Below, one piece after another: positions 35,538 through 44,510 of a stretch of 64,000 bases of DNA. The position numbers and the translations under genes were made by a program. Below the pieces are notes generated by a model. The model had not been told where the DNA came from. It ran no database searches and saw nothing but the letters and a program-made list of their open reading frames with translations. Source of the DNA: Corynebacterium ciconiae DSM 44920 (lineage in GTDB: Bacteria; Actinomycetota; Actinomycetes; Mycobacteriales; Mycobacteriaceae); contig NZ_CP047189.1 in assembly GCF_030440575.1 (NCBI RefSeq), positions 1,178,001 to 1,242,000 of the forward strand, given 5' to 3'. How positions within the stretch are numbered: the first letter of the stretch is position 1; each line of letters starts with the position of its first letter.

Positions 35538-36734
35538 ATGAGTCTGTTCTCGAAGAGCGATGATCTCCCAGGCGTGCACGCCATTGCCCGCGATTGCACG
35601 GCGCGGGGTCGTGGGTGGAAGAAACTATCAGAAGGCGATATTGCTGTCGTCGACGCGCCGGACATCACCCGTGCGCAGGCGCAGCGGCTCATCGATGCCC
35701 GCCCTGCGGCCGTAGTAAATATTGCCCAGTTCTCCACCGGTGCCATGCCCAACTTCGGGCCCCAATTGATGGCTGATGAGGGCATCATGCTCGTCGAGGG
35801 GCTGGGAGCTGAGGCGTGGTCCACGCTGAAGAATGGCAAGAAGGCCCGCCTCACCGAGGAGGGCGAATTCTTCCACGGTGAAAGCCTCATCGGCTCGGGT
35901 GATGTGCTCACCGCAGAAGAGGCACTCAGCCGCTTCAGTGAATCGCAGCAGACCCTGGTGGACAACATGGAGGCCTATTTCGGCAACACCACCGAGTTCA
36001 TTCGCTCCGAGTCGCCACTGCTTATCGACGGTATCGGCATCCCAGACATTGATTCTGACCTGAAGGACCGCAAGGTTGTGGTCTTAAGTCCCGGCCGAGG
36101 CCACCGCGAAGAACTCAAGCGGCTGCGTAACTTCATTCGGGAATATAACCCTGTGCTTATCGGTGTCAACGCTGCGGCAGACACTCTAGTCGAGGATGGC
36201 TACACTCCTGATCTCATCGTGGGTAACCCCACCACCATTGGCGCCGATGCGCTGCGCTCCGGGGCACTGGTGATCCTTCCTGCCGATCCCGATGGCTATG
36301 CCGCCGGACTCGAACGCATTCAGGATCTTGGGGTGGGGGCAATGACGTTCCCCGCCGCCACCGAATCCGCCACCGACCTAGCGCTTCTGCTGGCCGACTA
36401 TCACGGCGCCTCCTTGATCGTGAACGTGGGTGCGGTCTTCGACCTGCAGCACATGTTCGCCAGCGCGGACACCGCCACTCCCTCCGGCCTGCTCACCCGC
36501 GCCAAGGTGGGTAATAAGCTCGTTGATGGCCATGCCGTGGCCGATCTCTACACGGTGCGCTCCAGCACCTCTTTGGGGTGGATGTGGGCACTGCTTGGCA
36601 TCCTCGTGGCCATGGCTGTGATCGTGATCGTGGCCGGTACCAGCGGCGATGGAAGCTTCACCGAGAATGTGGTGGACACTTGGAACAGCTTCGCCTTGGC
36701 CGTGCAGGATCTGGTGAAGGGATGGTTTAACTAG
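35538..36734 (+). CDS. steA: Cytokinetic ring protein SteA
   Basis: 398 residues. A large cytoplasmic domain related to the thiamin pyrophosphokinase fold (VVVLSPGRGHREELKRLRNFI, DLIVGNPTTIGADALRSGA) is followed by one membrane span near residues 342-366 (MWALLGILVAMAVIVIVAG) and a short tail. In C. glutamicum SteA and SteB form a cytokinetic-ring complex needed for normal daughter-cell separation. The next gene begins immediately after this stop, so the pair is co-translated. Confidence 0.9.
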   Translation: MSLFSKSDDLPGVHAIARDCTARGRGWKKLSEGDIAVVDAPDITRAQAQRLIDARPAAVVNIAQFSTGAMPNFGPQLMADEGIMLVEGLGAEAWSTLKNGKKARLTEEGEFFHGESLIGSGDVLTAEEALSRFSESQQTLVDNMEAYFGNTTEFIRSESPLLIDGIGIPDIDSDLKDRKVVVLSPGRGHREELKRLRNFIREYNPVLIGVNAAADTLVEDGYTPDLIVGNPTTIGADALRSGALVILPADPDGYAAGLERIQDLGVGAMTFPAATESATDLALLLADYHGASLIVNVGAVFDLQHMFASADTATPSGLLTRAKVGNKLVDGHAVADLYTVRSSTSLGWMWALLGILVAMAVIVIVAGTSGDGSFTENVVDTWNSFALAVQDLVKGWFN

Positions 36735-37814
36735 ATGGCTACATCATCCGGATCAGCCTCTGTCGCTGTCGCTGGCGTCGCATTCGGTGTGGCGGCTGGT
36801 GTGCTCCTGGGAACCTACGCCTTGGCGCCGAATCTGCCGGGAGATAGCGTCGGCACGCTGAAGAGTGAAAGCTCGAAGAAAGTCGATCAGCTGGAATCCC
36901 AGTCTAAGATCGCCGCAGCGCAGGCTGATGCCGCCGACTCGGTAGCGCAGAACGTGGCCGAAGCTGTGGTTCAGGGCACCCTTACGGACACCCCTGTGCT
37001 GGTGCTACGCACCCATGATGCGGTGGGGGAAGACTTCGATGTGATCAATGACCTCCTCGAGAAGGCTGGTGCGAGCAGCGCTGGATCCATCAAACTGGAC
37101 GAGAAATTCTTCAGCCCAGAGGGCGCCGACAAGCTGAAGTCCATCATTACTAACACCCTGCCTGCTGGCGCGCAGCTCTCAGAAGAACGCATGGATCCTG
37201 GCTACCACGCGGGCGAGGCCCTGGCCCAAGCGCTGCTTCGCAAGCCAGACAGCGAAGAAGGACGCGCTTCTGACGCCGATCGGGACGCCCTGCTCGAGGC
37301 GCTCAAAGAGGCCGGGTATGTGGATTTTGACGACGGTGGCTTTACGCCGGCAGCTGCGGTGGTGATTCTTAGCGGCGATAGCCAGGACTCCGAGGAAGGG
37401 GCCGTGGCCGCTAAGAACATTGCCGAATTTGCCGAGGCCATGGACGGCGGTGAGGGGGCGACCGTGCTGGCCGGACGCTACTCCGCAGCCGCAGAAAACG
37501 GCCCGGTGGGCATTGCCCGAGATACCGCGGAGATCGCCGAGACAGTCACCACCGTCGATTCCATCAATCGCTCTTATGCCCGCATGAGCGTGGTGCTGGC
37601 GGTGAAGCAGCAGCTTGAAGGCGGCAGCGGCGCCTATGGTGCGGCACCCAATGCGGAGGCCGCGCATCCGCCGAGCGACGGTGCACCTGCCAGCGGCGAG
37701 GTCATCGACGCCACCGACACCGCCGAGGACCCTGCAGACTCCGGTGAGCAGGAGGCCGGCGCCGAATCCGAAGGTGAGAACAGCGACGCCGGCGAGGGCG
37801 AGAACGCCGAGTAA
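36735..37814 (+). CDS. steB: SteB / MctB-family envelope protein
   Basis: 359 residues. An N-terminal membrane anchor (about residues 8-30, VAVAGVAFGVAAGVLLGTYA) precedes an extracytoplasmic domain with a short coiled coil (SKKVDQLESQSKIAAAQADA). The last ~45 residues are a Glu/Ala/Asp-rich disordered tail. The family is MctB (Rv1698), studied in M. tuberculosis for copper export; the corynebacterial member works with SteA at the septum. ATG follows the steA TAG with no gap. The septal role is favoured here because of the steA pairing. Confidence 0.88.
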   Translation: MATSSGSASVAVAGVAFGVAAGVLLGTYALAPNLPGDSVGTLKSESSKKVDQLESQSKIAAAQADAADSVAQNVAEAVVQGTLTDTPVLVLRTHDAVGEDFDVINDLLEKAGASSAGSIKLDEKFFSPEGADKLKSIITNTLPAGAQLSEERMDPGYHAGEALAQALLRKPDSEEGRASDADRDALLEALKEAGYVDFDDGGFTPAAAVVILSGDSQDSEEGAVAAKNIAEFAEAMDGGEGATVLAGRYSAAAENGPVGIARDTAEIAETVTTVDSINRSYARMSVVLAVKQQLEGGSGAYGAAPNAEAAHPPSDGAPASGEVIDATDTAEDPADSGEQEAGAESEGENSDAGEGENAE

Positions 37815-37917
37815 ACGTTGGTGCCTAGAGCACGTTTGACACTCCCGGCGGGCTGATGCGTAGTAGCATCACGCCCGCCGCGGCTAATGGGCCCACAAGA
37901 AGGAGACATACCCCACC

Positions 37918-38565
37918 ATGAGCCACGAGTTCACCGTTGAAGATTCCGAGATCCTGCACGAGGCCCCCATTTTGGCGCTGCGCCGCGATACGGTGTCGAT
38001 GCCGGGCGGGAGATCTGCCAAGCGGGAGATCATCGAGCACTTCGGGGCGGTGGCTGTGGTGGCGATGCGCAAGTCTGGTGAGATCGCGATGGTGCGGCAG
38101 TATCGCCACTCCGTGCAGCAGCGGTTGTGGGAGTTGCCGGCGGGGTTGCTCGATGTGGCGGATGAGTCTGCGTTGTGTTGTGCCCAGCGGGAGCTGCAGG
38201 AAGAAGCCGGTCTGAGCGCTGGCCGGTGGGAGCTTCTCACCGATGTGGTGTCCTCGCCCGGCTTTTGCGAGGAGGCAATCCGGATTTTTATCGCCCGCGA
38301 TCTGCAGGAGGTGCCCCAGCCCGAAGCGGTGGATGAGGAGGCCGATATGACGCTGCGGTGGATAGCCGTGGACCAGGCCGCCCGGGCGGTGATGCGGGGT
38401 GAGATCGTTAACTCGATCGCGGTTTCCGGAATTATGGCGGCCTACTACGCAACAGAGAACGATACTGCGTTGCGTAGTGTCGATACCCCCTTTAGCTTGC
38501 GCCCGACTCGCCTAGCTGCGCGACGGGCTGCGCAGTGGGGTGAAGGGGACCTCAAGAGGGTGTAG
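37918..38565 (+). CDS. NUDIX hydrolase, ADP-ribose pyrophosphatase type
   Basis: 215 residues. The NUDIX box is in [20 protein letters not shown] followed by QEEAGL, giving the REUXEE core; the PAG-LLD start and the downstream proline are typical of ADP-ribose pyrophosphatases such as Rv1700. It hydrolyses a nucleoside diphosphate linked to another moiety, most likely ADP-ribose. AGAAGGAGACATACC is a strong ribosome-binding site. In remembered mycobacterial and corynebacterial maps pyrG lies just upstream; here the gap of 103 nt holds none. Confidence 0.9.
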   Translation: MSHEFTVEDSEILHEAPILALRRDTVSMPGGRSAKREIIEHFGAVAVVAMRKSGEIAMVRQYRHSVQQRLWELPAGLLDVADESALCCAQRELQEEAGLSAGRWELLTDVVSSPGFCEEAIRIFIARDLQEVPQPEAVDEEADMTLRWIAVDQAARAVMRGEIVNSIAVSGIMAAYYATENDTALRSVDTPFSLRPTRLAARRAAQWGEGDLKRV

Positions 38566-38572
38566 GTGGCTT

Positions 38573-39484
38573 ATGTCTCCAGGCTCGATCGCCGAGCGAT
38601 GGTTGGTGCATCTGCGCGTGGAACGCGGGTTGAGCGCTAACACGCTGTCGAACTATCGCCGCGATGTGCAGCGCTATCTTTCCTGGCTTGAGGTGCACAA
38701 CGTCGAGGACTTAGCGGCCGTAGATGCTCCCATGGTGGAAGACTTCGTGGCTGATATTCGCCGGGGTGGATTATCCGTGCGTTCCGCGGCACGAGCCTTG
38801 TCGGTAGTGCGCGGTATGCATGCTTTCGCGGTGGAGGACGATGCAGTGGCCGCGAATGTGGCTAAGGATGTGACGCCGCCCAGCCCGCCGCAGCACCTGC
38901 CCGATACGCTCAGCGTGGCGCAAGTGACGGCCATGTTGGAGGCAGTGCCGCAGGATGAGCACGCCACAGTGGTGGACCTGCGCGACCTAGCGGTGCTCGA
39001 GTTGCTGTATGGCACCGGCGCCCGCATCTCGGAGGTGGTGTCCTTGCGTATTGACGACATCTCTGGGCTCGAACGCGGCGCGCTCATGCTCAAAGGCAAG
39101 GGTGATAAACACCGCGTGGTGCCGGTAGGCGGTGCCGCCCGCCGGGCAGTGGAGGCCTATCGGGTGCGGGCGCGGCCAGCGCTGAACACCAAGGGGGATC
39201 ATCACCTCTTTCTCAACCAGCGCGGCGGAGCCTTGTCGCGGCAGTCCGCGTGGGCGTTAGTCAAGCGTGCCGCCGAGCGAGCAGGTATTGAGGCGTCGAT
39301 CTCGCCTCACACCTTGCGCCACAGCTACGCCACCCACCTGATCGAAGGCGGGGCGGACGTGCGTGTGGTGCAGGAGCTTTTGGGGCACTCATCGGTGACG
39401 ACCACCCAGATCTACACCCACATTTCGGCGGATGCGTTGCGGGAGTCGTGGGCGGCTGCGCATCCGCGAGCCCACGAAAAGTAA
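38573..39484 (+). CDS. xerD: Tyrosine recombinase XerD
   Basis: Resolves chromosome dimers at dif with XerC. 303 residues from ATG 38573, 7 nt after the NUDIX stop. N-terminal SAM-like DNA-binding domain ([20 protein letters not shown]) and C-terminal catalytic domain with R151 in GTGARISE, the beta-hairpin lysine in [10 protein letters not shown]246-xx-R249 in HTLRHSY, H272 in [10 protein letters not shown] and nucleophile Y281. All catalytic residues are present. XerD rather than XerC is chosen because of the parA-scpAB neighbourhood. Confidence 0.92.
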   Translation: MSPGSIAERWLVHLRVERGLSANTLSNYRRDVQRYLSWLEVHNVEDLAAVDAPMVEDFVADIRRGGLSVRSAARALSVVRGMHAFAVEDDAVAANVAKDVTPPSPPQHLPDTLSVAQVTAMLEAVPQDEHATVVDLRDLAVLELLYGTGARISEVVSLRIDDISGLERGALMLKGKGDKHRVVPVGGAARRAVEAYRVRARPALNTKGDHHLFLNQRGGALSRQSAWALVKRAAERAGIEASISPHTLRHSYATHLIEGGADVRVVQELLGHSSVTTTQIYTHISADALRESWAAAHPRAHEK

Positions 39485-39659
39485 AGGCAGAATTCTTGAC
39501 TTAAGGGTGCTGTGCAACGCGCCGTCGATAAGCGTAGGGTGAAGCGCTGCCGCCCGTGTAATCTATGGGTAAAGAACACTGATGTGATTCGAGTTGTCTC
39601 GCGCGTGAGGGGCGCGCCCTAGGCCCTCGGGCGAGATAGTCAAGGAAGAAGGGTTGATC

Positions 39660-40532
39660 GTGGGAGAGCAGGGATTGTTCGACAAGCCAGAGGACGAGTA
39701 CGGCTTGACGGGGCGGCCCCTGCGTACGCTGCCCGATCCGGAGCCGGTGAAGCGGCACGGCCCAGCCCACATCATCTCGATGGTCAACCAGAAGGGCGGG
39801 GTGGGTAAAACCACCTCCACGATCAATCTGGGTGCCTGCCTCGCGGAGTTGGGGCGCAAGGTGCTGCTGGTGGACTTGGATCCGCAGGGGGCCCTGACCG
39901 CTGGACTGGGCATCGCTCACGATGAACTCGATTTGACGATCTACGATGTCATGCTGGACTCCCGCTCGTCGATCCTCAACGCCATCCACAGCACCGCCAT
40001 GCCGGGCCTCGACTTGGTGCCTGCCAATATCGATCTCTCTGCGGCAGAAATTCAGTTGGTCAATGAGGTGGGGCGTGAGCACACCCTAGGCCGAGCCTTG
40101 CGCCCTGTGCGTAAGGATTATGACTTCATCATTCTGGACTGCCAGCCCTCGTTGGGCCTGCTCACCGTCAATGCCCTCGCGGCCTCCCATGGGGTTATCA
40201 TCCCGATGGAATGCGAGTATTTCTCCCTGCGCGGGCTCGCGCTGTTGACAGACACTGTGGAGAAGGTGCGCGATCGCCTGAACTTTGACCTTGAGATCAC
40301 GGGCATTTTGGTCACCATGTTCGACCGGCGCACCTCCCACGCCCGCGAGGTGATGTCGCGAGTGATCGAGGTGTTTGACGATCAGGTCTTTGACACCGTC
40401 ATTACTCGCACAGTGCGCTTCCCCGAGACATCGGTGGCAGGCGAGCCGATTATCATGTGGGCGCCCAGCTCCCAAGGCTCGCAGCAATACCGCCAGTTGG
40501 CGAAGGAAGTCATTGAGCGCAGCGAAGTCTAG
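39660..40532 (+). CDS. ParA/Soj-family ATPase
   Basis: 290 residues. A ~35-residue N-terminal extension precedes the deviant Walker A KGGVGKTTS (45-53), then LLVDLDPQGALTAGLG and DYDFIILDCQPSLGLLT. Upstream of scpA-scpB this is the second, non-ori ParA paralogue known in actinobacteria; no parB is beside it. GTG 39660 is chosen because the AAGGAAGAAGGG motif is 6 nt away; a TTG two codons earlier abuts that motif. TTGACT at 39496 and TGTGTAATCT at 39555-39564 may belong to its promoter but are too far apart to pair. Confidence 0.88.
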   Translation: MGEQGLFDKPEDEYGLTGRPLRTLPDPEPVKRHGPAHIISMVNQKGGVGKTTSTINLGACLAELGRKVLLVDLDPQGALTAGLGIAHDELDLTIYDVMLDSRSSILNAIHSTAMPGLDLVPANIDLSAAEIQLVNEVGREHTLGRALRPVRKDYDFIILDCQPSLGLLTVNALAASHGVIIPMECEYFSLRGLALLTDTVEKVRDRLNFDLEITGILVTMFDRRTSHAREVMSRVIEVFDDQVFDTVITRTVRFPETSVAGEPIIMWAPSSQGSQQYRQLAKEVIERSEV

Positions 40533-40554
40533 CGCCGCCACGCCTCAATCGCGC

Positions 40555-41403
40555 ATGGCCGACACCACGCCACTGCGGGCCTCTCAGGAGGCGATCGACG
40601 CCTCCTCCCAGCCGGAGATCACGGGCTTTCAGCTTAGTTTGCACAACTTCACCGGCCCCTTCGATCTGCTGTTGCACCTGATCAACCGGCGCACCCTCGA
40701 TATCACTGAGATCGCCCTAGCTGAGGTGACCGACGAGTTCATCTCCTACACCAAGCAGCTCGGGGAGGTACACGATCGACTGGATGAGACCACCGAGTTC
40801 GTGCTCATAGCCTCCACACTGCTCAGCCTGAAAGCAGCTCGGCTGCTGCCGCACTCCTCGGAGGAGGAGATCGATGATGCCGAGATCCTCGAGATGCGGG
40901 ATCTGCTCTTTGCCCGCCTGCTGCAATACCGCGCCTACAAGAAGGTGGCGGATCTCTTTGCCGAGTGGCAGCGTAGCGCGCAACGCCGCTATCCCCGCGC
41001 CGTGGCGCTCGAGCAGCACTATGCCGAGCTGTTGCCTCCCGTGCATCTGGGTCTCGATGCCGAGGGATTCGCTCAGGTGGCTGCGGGGGTGTTTCGTCCT
41101 CGTCCGCCCGAGGAGGTCTCCACTTCGCATCTGCACTTCCAGCCGGTGTCGGTGCCTGAGCAGGCCGGCAAGCTGTTGGGGCTTTTGAAGTTCATGGGCG
41201 TATCCCAGTGGGCCAGCTTCACCACCCTCACCGCGGACTGCGGGGTGAGCATGGAGATCGTTGGGCGCTTCCTCGCTTTGCTCGAGCTGTATAAAGCGCA
41301 GGCACTCCAGGTGGAACAGAAAGAAGCGCTAGGGGAGTTGCGGGTGGCTTGGACAGGCAAGGATGTAGATCCGGCCGTGGTGGCGGCCGCCAACTGGTCG
41401 TAG
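40555..41403 (+). CDS. scpA: Segregation and condensation protein A
   Basis: Kleisin subunit that bridges SMC heads in the condensin-like complex. 282 residues, with the conserved LHNFTGPFDLLLHLINRRTLDITEIALAEVTDEF and a C-terminal winged helix. ATG 40555 (MADTTPLRA) starts 22 nt after the ParA stop; an in-frame ATG far upstream at 40375 would overlap parA by 158 nt and is rejected. Its partner scpB follows after an inserted sulfurtransferase gene. Confidence 0.93.
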   Translation: MADTTPLRASQEAIDASSQPEITGFQLSLHNFTGPFDLLLHLINRRTLDITEIALAEVTDEFISYTKQLGEVHDRLDETTEFVLIASTLLSLKAARLLPHSSEEEIDDAEILEMRDLLFARLLQYRAYKKVADLFAEWQRSAQRRYPRAVALEQHYAELLPPVHLGLDAEGFAQVAAGVFRPRPPEEVSTSHLHFQPVSVPEQAGKLLGLLKFMGVSQWASFTTLTADCGVSMEIVGRFLALLELYKAQALQVEQKEALGELRVAWTGKDVDPAVVAAANWS

Positions 41404-41518
41404 CCAGCGATGCAGTGTGCAGCCCGTGGGCCTTGCGCTGCGAGGGGATACTGGAGCACTGCGCTGGGGTGCTGGGCTGTGGGGGCACTCGTAGAAGTCA
41501 GTATCCTTATTGGATGCC

Positions 41519-41524
41519 TATAGT
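41519..41524 (+). promoter_or_regulatory. -10 hexamer TATAGT, leaderless start of the sulfurtransferase gene
   Basis: TATAGT ends 8 nt before ATG 41533, the best -10 match of the leaderless set. It supports ATG 41533 rather than the in-frame TTG 41524, which lies in the hexamer. Confidence 0.5.
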
Positions 41525-41532
41525 TGGGTGAC

Positions 41533-42357
41533 ATGAACGCAGTAGTATCTCCCAGCTGGCTGGCTGAGCGTATGAGCTCGAATGCAGACAATATTGTGCT
41601 CCTTCTCGCGGCGATGGGGCGCCCGCGTGAGAGCTACACCGTCATCCCAGGCTCGAAACTTGCTGATATCGAGACCGAGTTTTCGGACACTAGTGATCGG
41701 CGCCCGCACACCGCGCCGGAGGATGTGGCGGCGATCTTCGCCCAGGCGGGTGTGAGTGAGGAAACGACCGTAGTGGTCTACGACCGGCACGGGATCATGG
41801 TTGCTCCGCGCATATGGTGGCTGGCCCGCCAAGCCGGTATTGACAACGTGAAGGTGCTCGACGGCGGTCTGCCGGCGTGGACGGCCGCGGGCTTTGCCAC
41901 GGAAGAGATCTCCCGAGAGCAGGGCCTAGAGTGGACTACCGCCGAGGCTGCACAGCTGAATACTCAACCCCGCGATTTGTTCGTGGGGATGGACGAGGTG
42001 GAATCAGCCCTCGAGGCCGGTCGTCCGGTCTGTGATGCCCGCAGTGCCGGCCGCTTTGCTGGCACCGAGCCGGAGCCGCGGGAGGGTGTGGCCTCCGGCC
42101 ATATGCCTGGTGCGGTCAACATTCCCTTCACCTCGCTTCTCGACGACACCCAGCAGCTTCGCAGCGCGGAGGCACTCGCGGAGCGCTTCGGTGAGCACAA
42201 CCAGGATGAGGAGTTGATCATGAGCTGCGGATCGGGTGTGACCGCCTGCGTGTTGGCGCTCGCCGCCACCGAGGCTGGTTTCACCAACCTCAAGGTCTAC
42301 GATGGCTCCTGGTCTGAGTGGGCACATCCGAACAACAACAAGCCGATCGAGCCCTAG
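41533..42357 (+). CDS. Two-domain rhodanese-family sulfurtransferase
   Basis: 274 residues with tandem rhodanese domains. The first carries VVVYDRHGIMVAPRIWWLARQAG and no catalytic cysteine. The second has the active-site loop C232-G-S-G-V-T. That loop composition is the 3-mercaptopyruvate sulfurtransferase (SseA) type rather than thiosulfate sulfurtransferase, so sulfur transfer from mercaptopyruvate is the likely activity. It is set between scpA and scpB, with its stop overlapping the scpB GTG by one base. Confidence 0.88.
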   Translation: MNAVVSPSWLAERMSSNADNIVLLLAAMGRPRESYTVIPGSKLADIETEFSDTSDRRPHTAPEDVAAIFAQAGVSEETTVVVYDRHGIMVAPRIWWLARQAGIDNVKVLDGGLPAWTAAGFATEEISREQGLEWTTAEAAQLNTQPRDLFVGMDEVESALEAGRPVCDARSAGRFAGTEPEPREGVASGHMPGAVNIPFTSLLDDTQQLRSAEALAERFGEHNQDEELIMSCGSGVTACVLALAATEAGFTNLKVYDGSWSEWAHPNNNKPIEP

Positions 42358-42929
42358 TGACTGCTCACGATAATCCACACCCAGAGCCGGTGAATGCCTT
42401 GCGCGCACGCTTGGAAGCGATCATGCTGGTGATCGATGCGCCGGTTGGAGTCGCCCAGCTCGCCCGAGTGCTCGATACCGAAGCCGCGGAGGTGGAGGCC
42501 GAATTGCGCGCGGTGGCCGCCGAATTCGATGCTCGCGGCAGCGGTTTTGACCTTCGCTGCAGTGAGGAAGGCTGGCGGCTCTATACGCGCGCGGACTACG
42601 CAGAGAGCGTGGAGCGCTTCGTCCTAGACGGGGAGAAAACGAGGCTGACCCGCGCAGCCCTAGAAACCCTCGCGGTGGTGGCCTACCGCCAGCCGGTGAC
42701 CCGCGCCCAAGTGGCTGCAGTGCGCGGGGTCAATGTGGATGGCGTGATGCGTACCTTGGCGCAGCGTGGGCTAATCCGCGAGGTTGACCCGCCAGAGCCG
42801 AGCACCGGTGCTCACCGTTACGAAACTACCCAGCTGTTCCTCGAAACCTTAGGGATCGACGATCTCAGCGCCCTGCCCTCCTTGGCACCTCTCCTACCGG
42901 ATGTGGAATCCATCGAAGAACAGTTTTAG
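42357..42929 (+). CDS. scpB: Segregation and condensation protein B
   Basis: 190 residues with two winged-helix domains; LTRAALETLAVVAYRQPVTRAQVAAVRGVN is the ScpB signature. It dimerises and binds ScpA on the SMC complex. GTG 42357 (MTAHDNPH) sits on the last base of the preceding stop, so translation is coupled to the sulfurtransferase. An upstream in-frame start at 42318 would lengthen the overlap without support. Confidence 0.93.
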   Translation: MTAHDNPHPEPVNALRARLEAIMLVIDAPVGVAQLARVLDTEAAEVEAELRAVAAEFDARGSGFDLRCSEEGWRLYTRADYAESVERFVLDGEKTRLTRAALETLAVVAYRQPVTRAQVAAVRGVNVDGVMRTLAQRGLIREVDPPEPSTGAHRYETTQLFLETLGIDDLSALPSLAPLLPDVESIEEQF

Positions 42930-42943
42930 CCCCTTCAACCCAT

Positions 42944-42993
42944 TAAACGGTGTTTAGCTGCGAGGATTGCGCAGCAATTAAACACCGTATAGT
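42944..42993 (+). promoter_or_regulatory. bioAD promoter with two BioQ-type boxes
   Basis: Box 1, TAAAC-GGT-GTTTA, is a perfect 13-bp palindrome at 42944-42956. Box 2, TAAAC-ACC-GTATA, lies at 42979-42991. TTGCGC (42967-42972), 15 nt and TATAGT (42988-42993) form a promoter between and under them. The 5-3-5 layout equals the BioQ operator of C. glutamicum as I recall it (TGAAC-N3-GTTAC). The outer sequences CGGTGTTTA and TAAACACCG also pair as a hairpin, so a terminator role for scpB is an alternative. Confidence 0.55.
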
Positions 42994-43059
42994 TTTCGGC
43001 AATTCGAAGCGGCTAGTAATGGCCAAACTGCTGGTTGGCGGGTGTAGCGTAAAGGTGTG

Positions 43060-44433
43060 ATGAATCAGGCGAATACCACCCCTGCCTCTACTGCACACCC
43101 AGCTACTACGCAGCAGCTCGGCACACAACACAGTCTGCTGCGTAGTAGCCAGGAACTTCTCGAGTTCGATCGGCGCCACATCTGGCACCCCTATGGCCCC
43201 ATGCCTGCATCAGTGCAGAGCAGGCTGGTGACCCAGGCAGAGGGGGTGTATCTGCAACTCGCCGATGGCGCCGAAGTGATCGATGGCATGAGCTCGTGGT
43301 GGGCTGCCTGCCATGGCCACCGTCATCCCGCACTGGTGGCTGCTGCTCAGCGACAGATCGAGACTATGCCGCACGTAATGTTCGGCGGCCTTACTCACGC
43401 CCCCGCCATCAACGTGGCTAACAGTCTCGTAGAGCTCGCCCCAGACGGCTTGGACAAGGTGTTCTTCGCTGATTCTGGATCGGTCTCGGTGGAGGTCGCC
43501 ATCAAAATGGCGTTGCAATACCAGCGCGGACAGGGCCATCCCGAGCGCACCGGCCTGCTCACATGGCGATCGGGCTATCACGGGGATACCTTCGGCGCAA
43601 TGAGTGTGTGCGACCCCGAGGGTGGCATGCACGCGCTGTGGCACGGCGTTCTCGCCACCCAGCGTTTCGCGCCTGCACCACCGGTGCGGGATTGCGAGCC
43701 AGAAGAAACGCAGCGCTACCTCGAGGAGATGGAGCGGAATATCGACGCCACCACGGCGGCAATCATCATCGAACCGGTGGTGCAAGGCGCTGGCGGTATG
43801 CGTTTTCATGATCCCGCTCTGGTGGCGGGGATCCGCGAGCTGTGCGATCGCCACGACCTGGTGTTCATCGCCGATGAGATTGCCACCGGCTTCGGCCGCA
43901 CCGGCGAGCTTTTTGCCACCAGTGGAGCCGGTGTGACTCCCGACATCATGTGCGTAGGCAAGGCTTTAACCGGCGGTTTCATGACCCTGGCTGCGGCGAT
44001 GACCACCGAGAAGGTGGCGGCGGCAATCTCCAGCCCCGCCGGCGGTGGGGCGCTCATGCACGGGCCGACATTCATGGCCAACCCTCTGGCGTGTGCGGTG
44101 GCCCATGCGAGCGTGGAGTTAATTGCTTCCCGCTACTGGTGCGATACGGTGCCTCGCATCGAGGCTGAACTCACCACGGGGCTTGCTGGACTGGACAGGC
44201 AGCCTGGGGTGGCGGACGTGCGGGTGTTGGGTGCCATCGCTGTAGTAGAGATGGACACAGCCGTGGATATGGAGGCCACTACCGCGGCCGCTTTGGCTGA
44301 GGGAGTGTGGCTGCGGCCCTTCGGCCGGCTCATTTACGCCATGCCGCCATTTGTCTCCACCACAGAGCAGATAGACACCATCACTCGGGCGCTTCGTAGC
44401 GCCGCGAGCGCCGCCCAGTCTCAACCACGCTAG
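43060..44433 (+). CDS. bioA: Adenosylmethionine-8-amino-7-oxononanoate aminotransferase
   Basis: PLP enzyme making 7,8-diaminopelargonate from KAPA, with SAM as amino donor. 457 residues; HIWHPYGPM near the N-terminus and [12 protein letters not shown] are typical of Bio[15 protein letters not shown] and [10 protein letters not shown] follow, and the PLP lysine is K301 in VGKALTGG. The first ~25 residues are Thr/Ala-rich and variable, so the start (ATG 43060, or GTG 43057) is less sure than the identity. It is followed by bioD. Confidence 0.95.
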   Translation: MNQANTTPASTAHPATTQQLGTQHSLLRSSQELLEFDRRHIWHPYGPMPASVQSRLVTQAEGVYLQLADGAEVIDGMSSWWAACHGHRHPALVAAAQRQIETMPHVMFGGLTHAPAINVANSLVELAPDGLDKVFFADSGSVSVEVAIKMALQYQRGQGHPERTGLLTWRSGYHGDTFGAMSVCDPEGGMHALWHGVLATQRFAPAPPVRDCEPEETQRYLEEMERNIDATTAAIIIEPVVQGAGGMRFHDPALVAGIRELCDRHDLVFIADEIATGFGRTGELFATSGAGVTPDIMCVGKALTGGFMTLAAAMTTEKVAAAISSPAGGGALMHGPTFMANPLACAVAHASVELIASRYWCDTVPRIEAELTTGLAGLDRQPGVADVRVLGAIAVVEMDTAVDMEATTAAALAEGVWLRPFGRLIYAMPPFVSTTEQIDTITRALRSAASAAQSQPR

Positions 44434-44510
44434 CGACCCACAGCCGCCCCGATGGATCGTGCGCACTATATGTCTAGGCTTTGCAGAAAATCTAAGGAGT
44501 TGCCACCACC

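Noticed and set aside
42948..42987. CGGTGTTTA...TAAACACCG as an ordinary terminator of scpB
   Set aside because: Kept only as an alternative: the loop side is long, the T-run weak, and the two 13-bp palindromes plus a promoter explain the sequence better.
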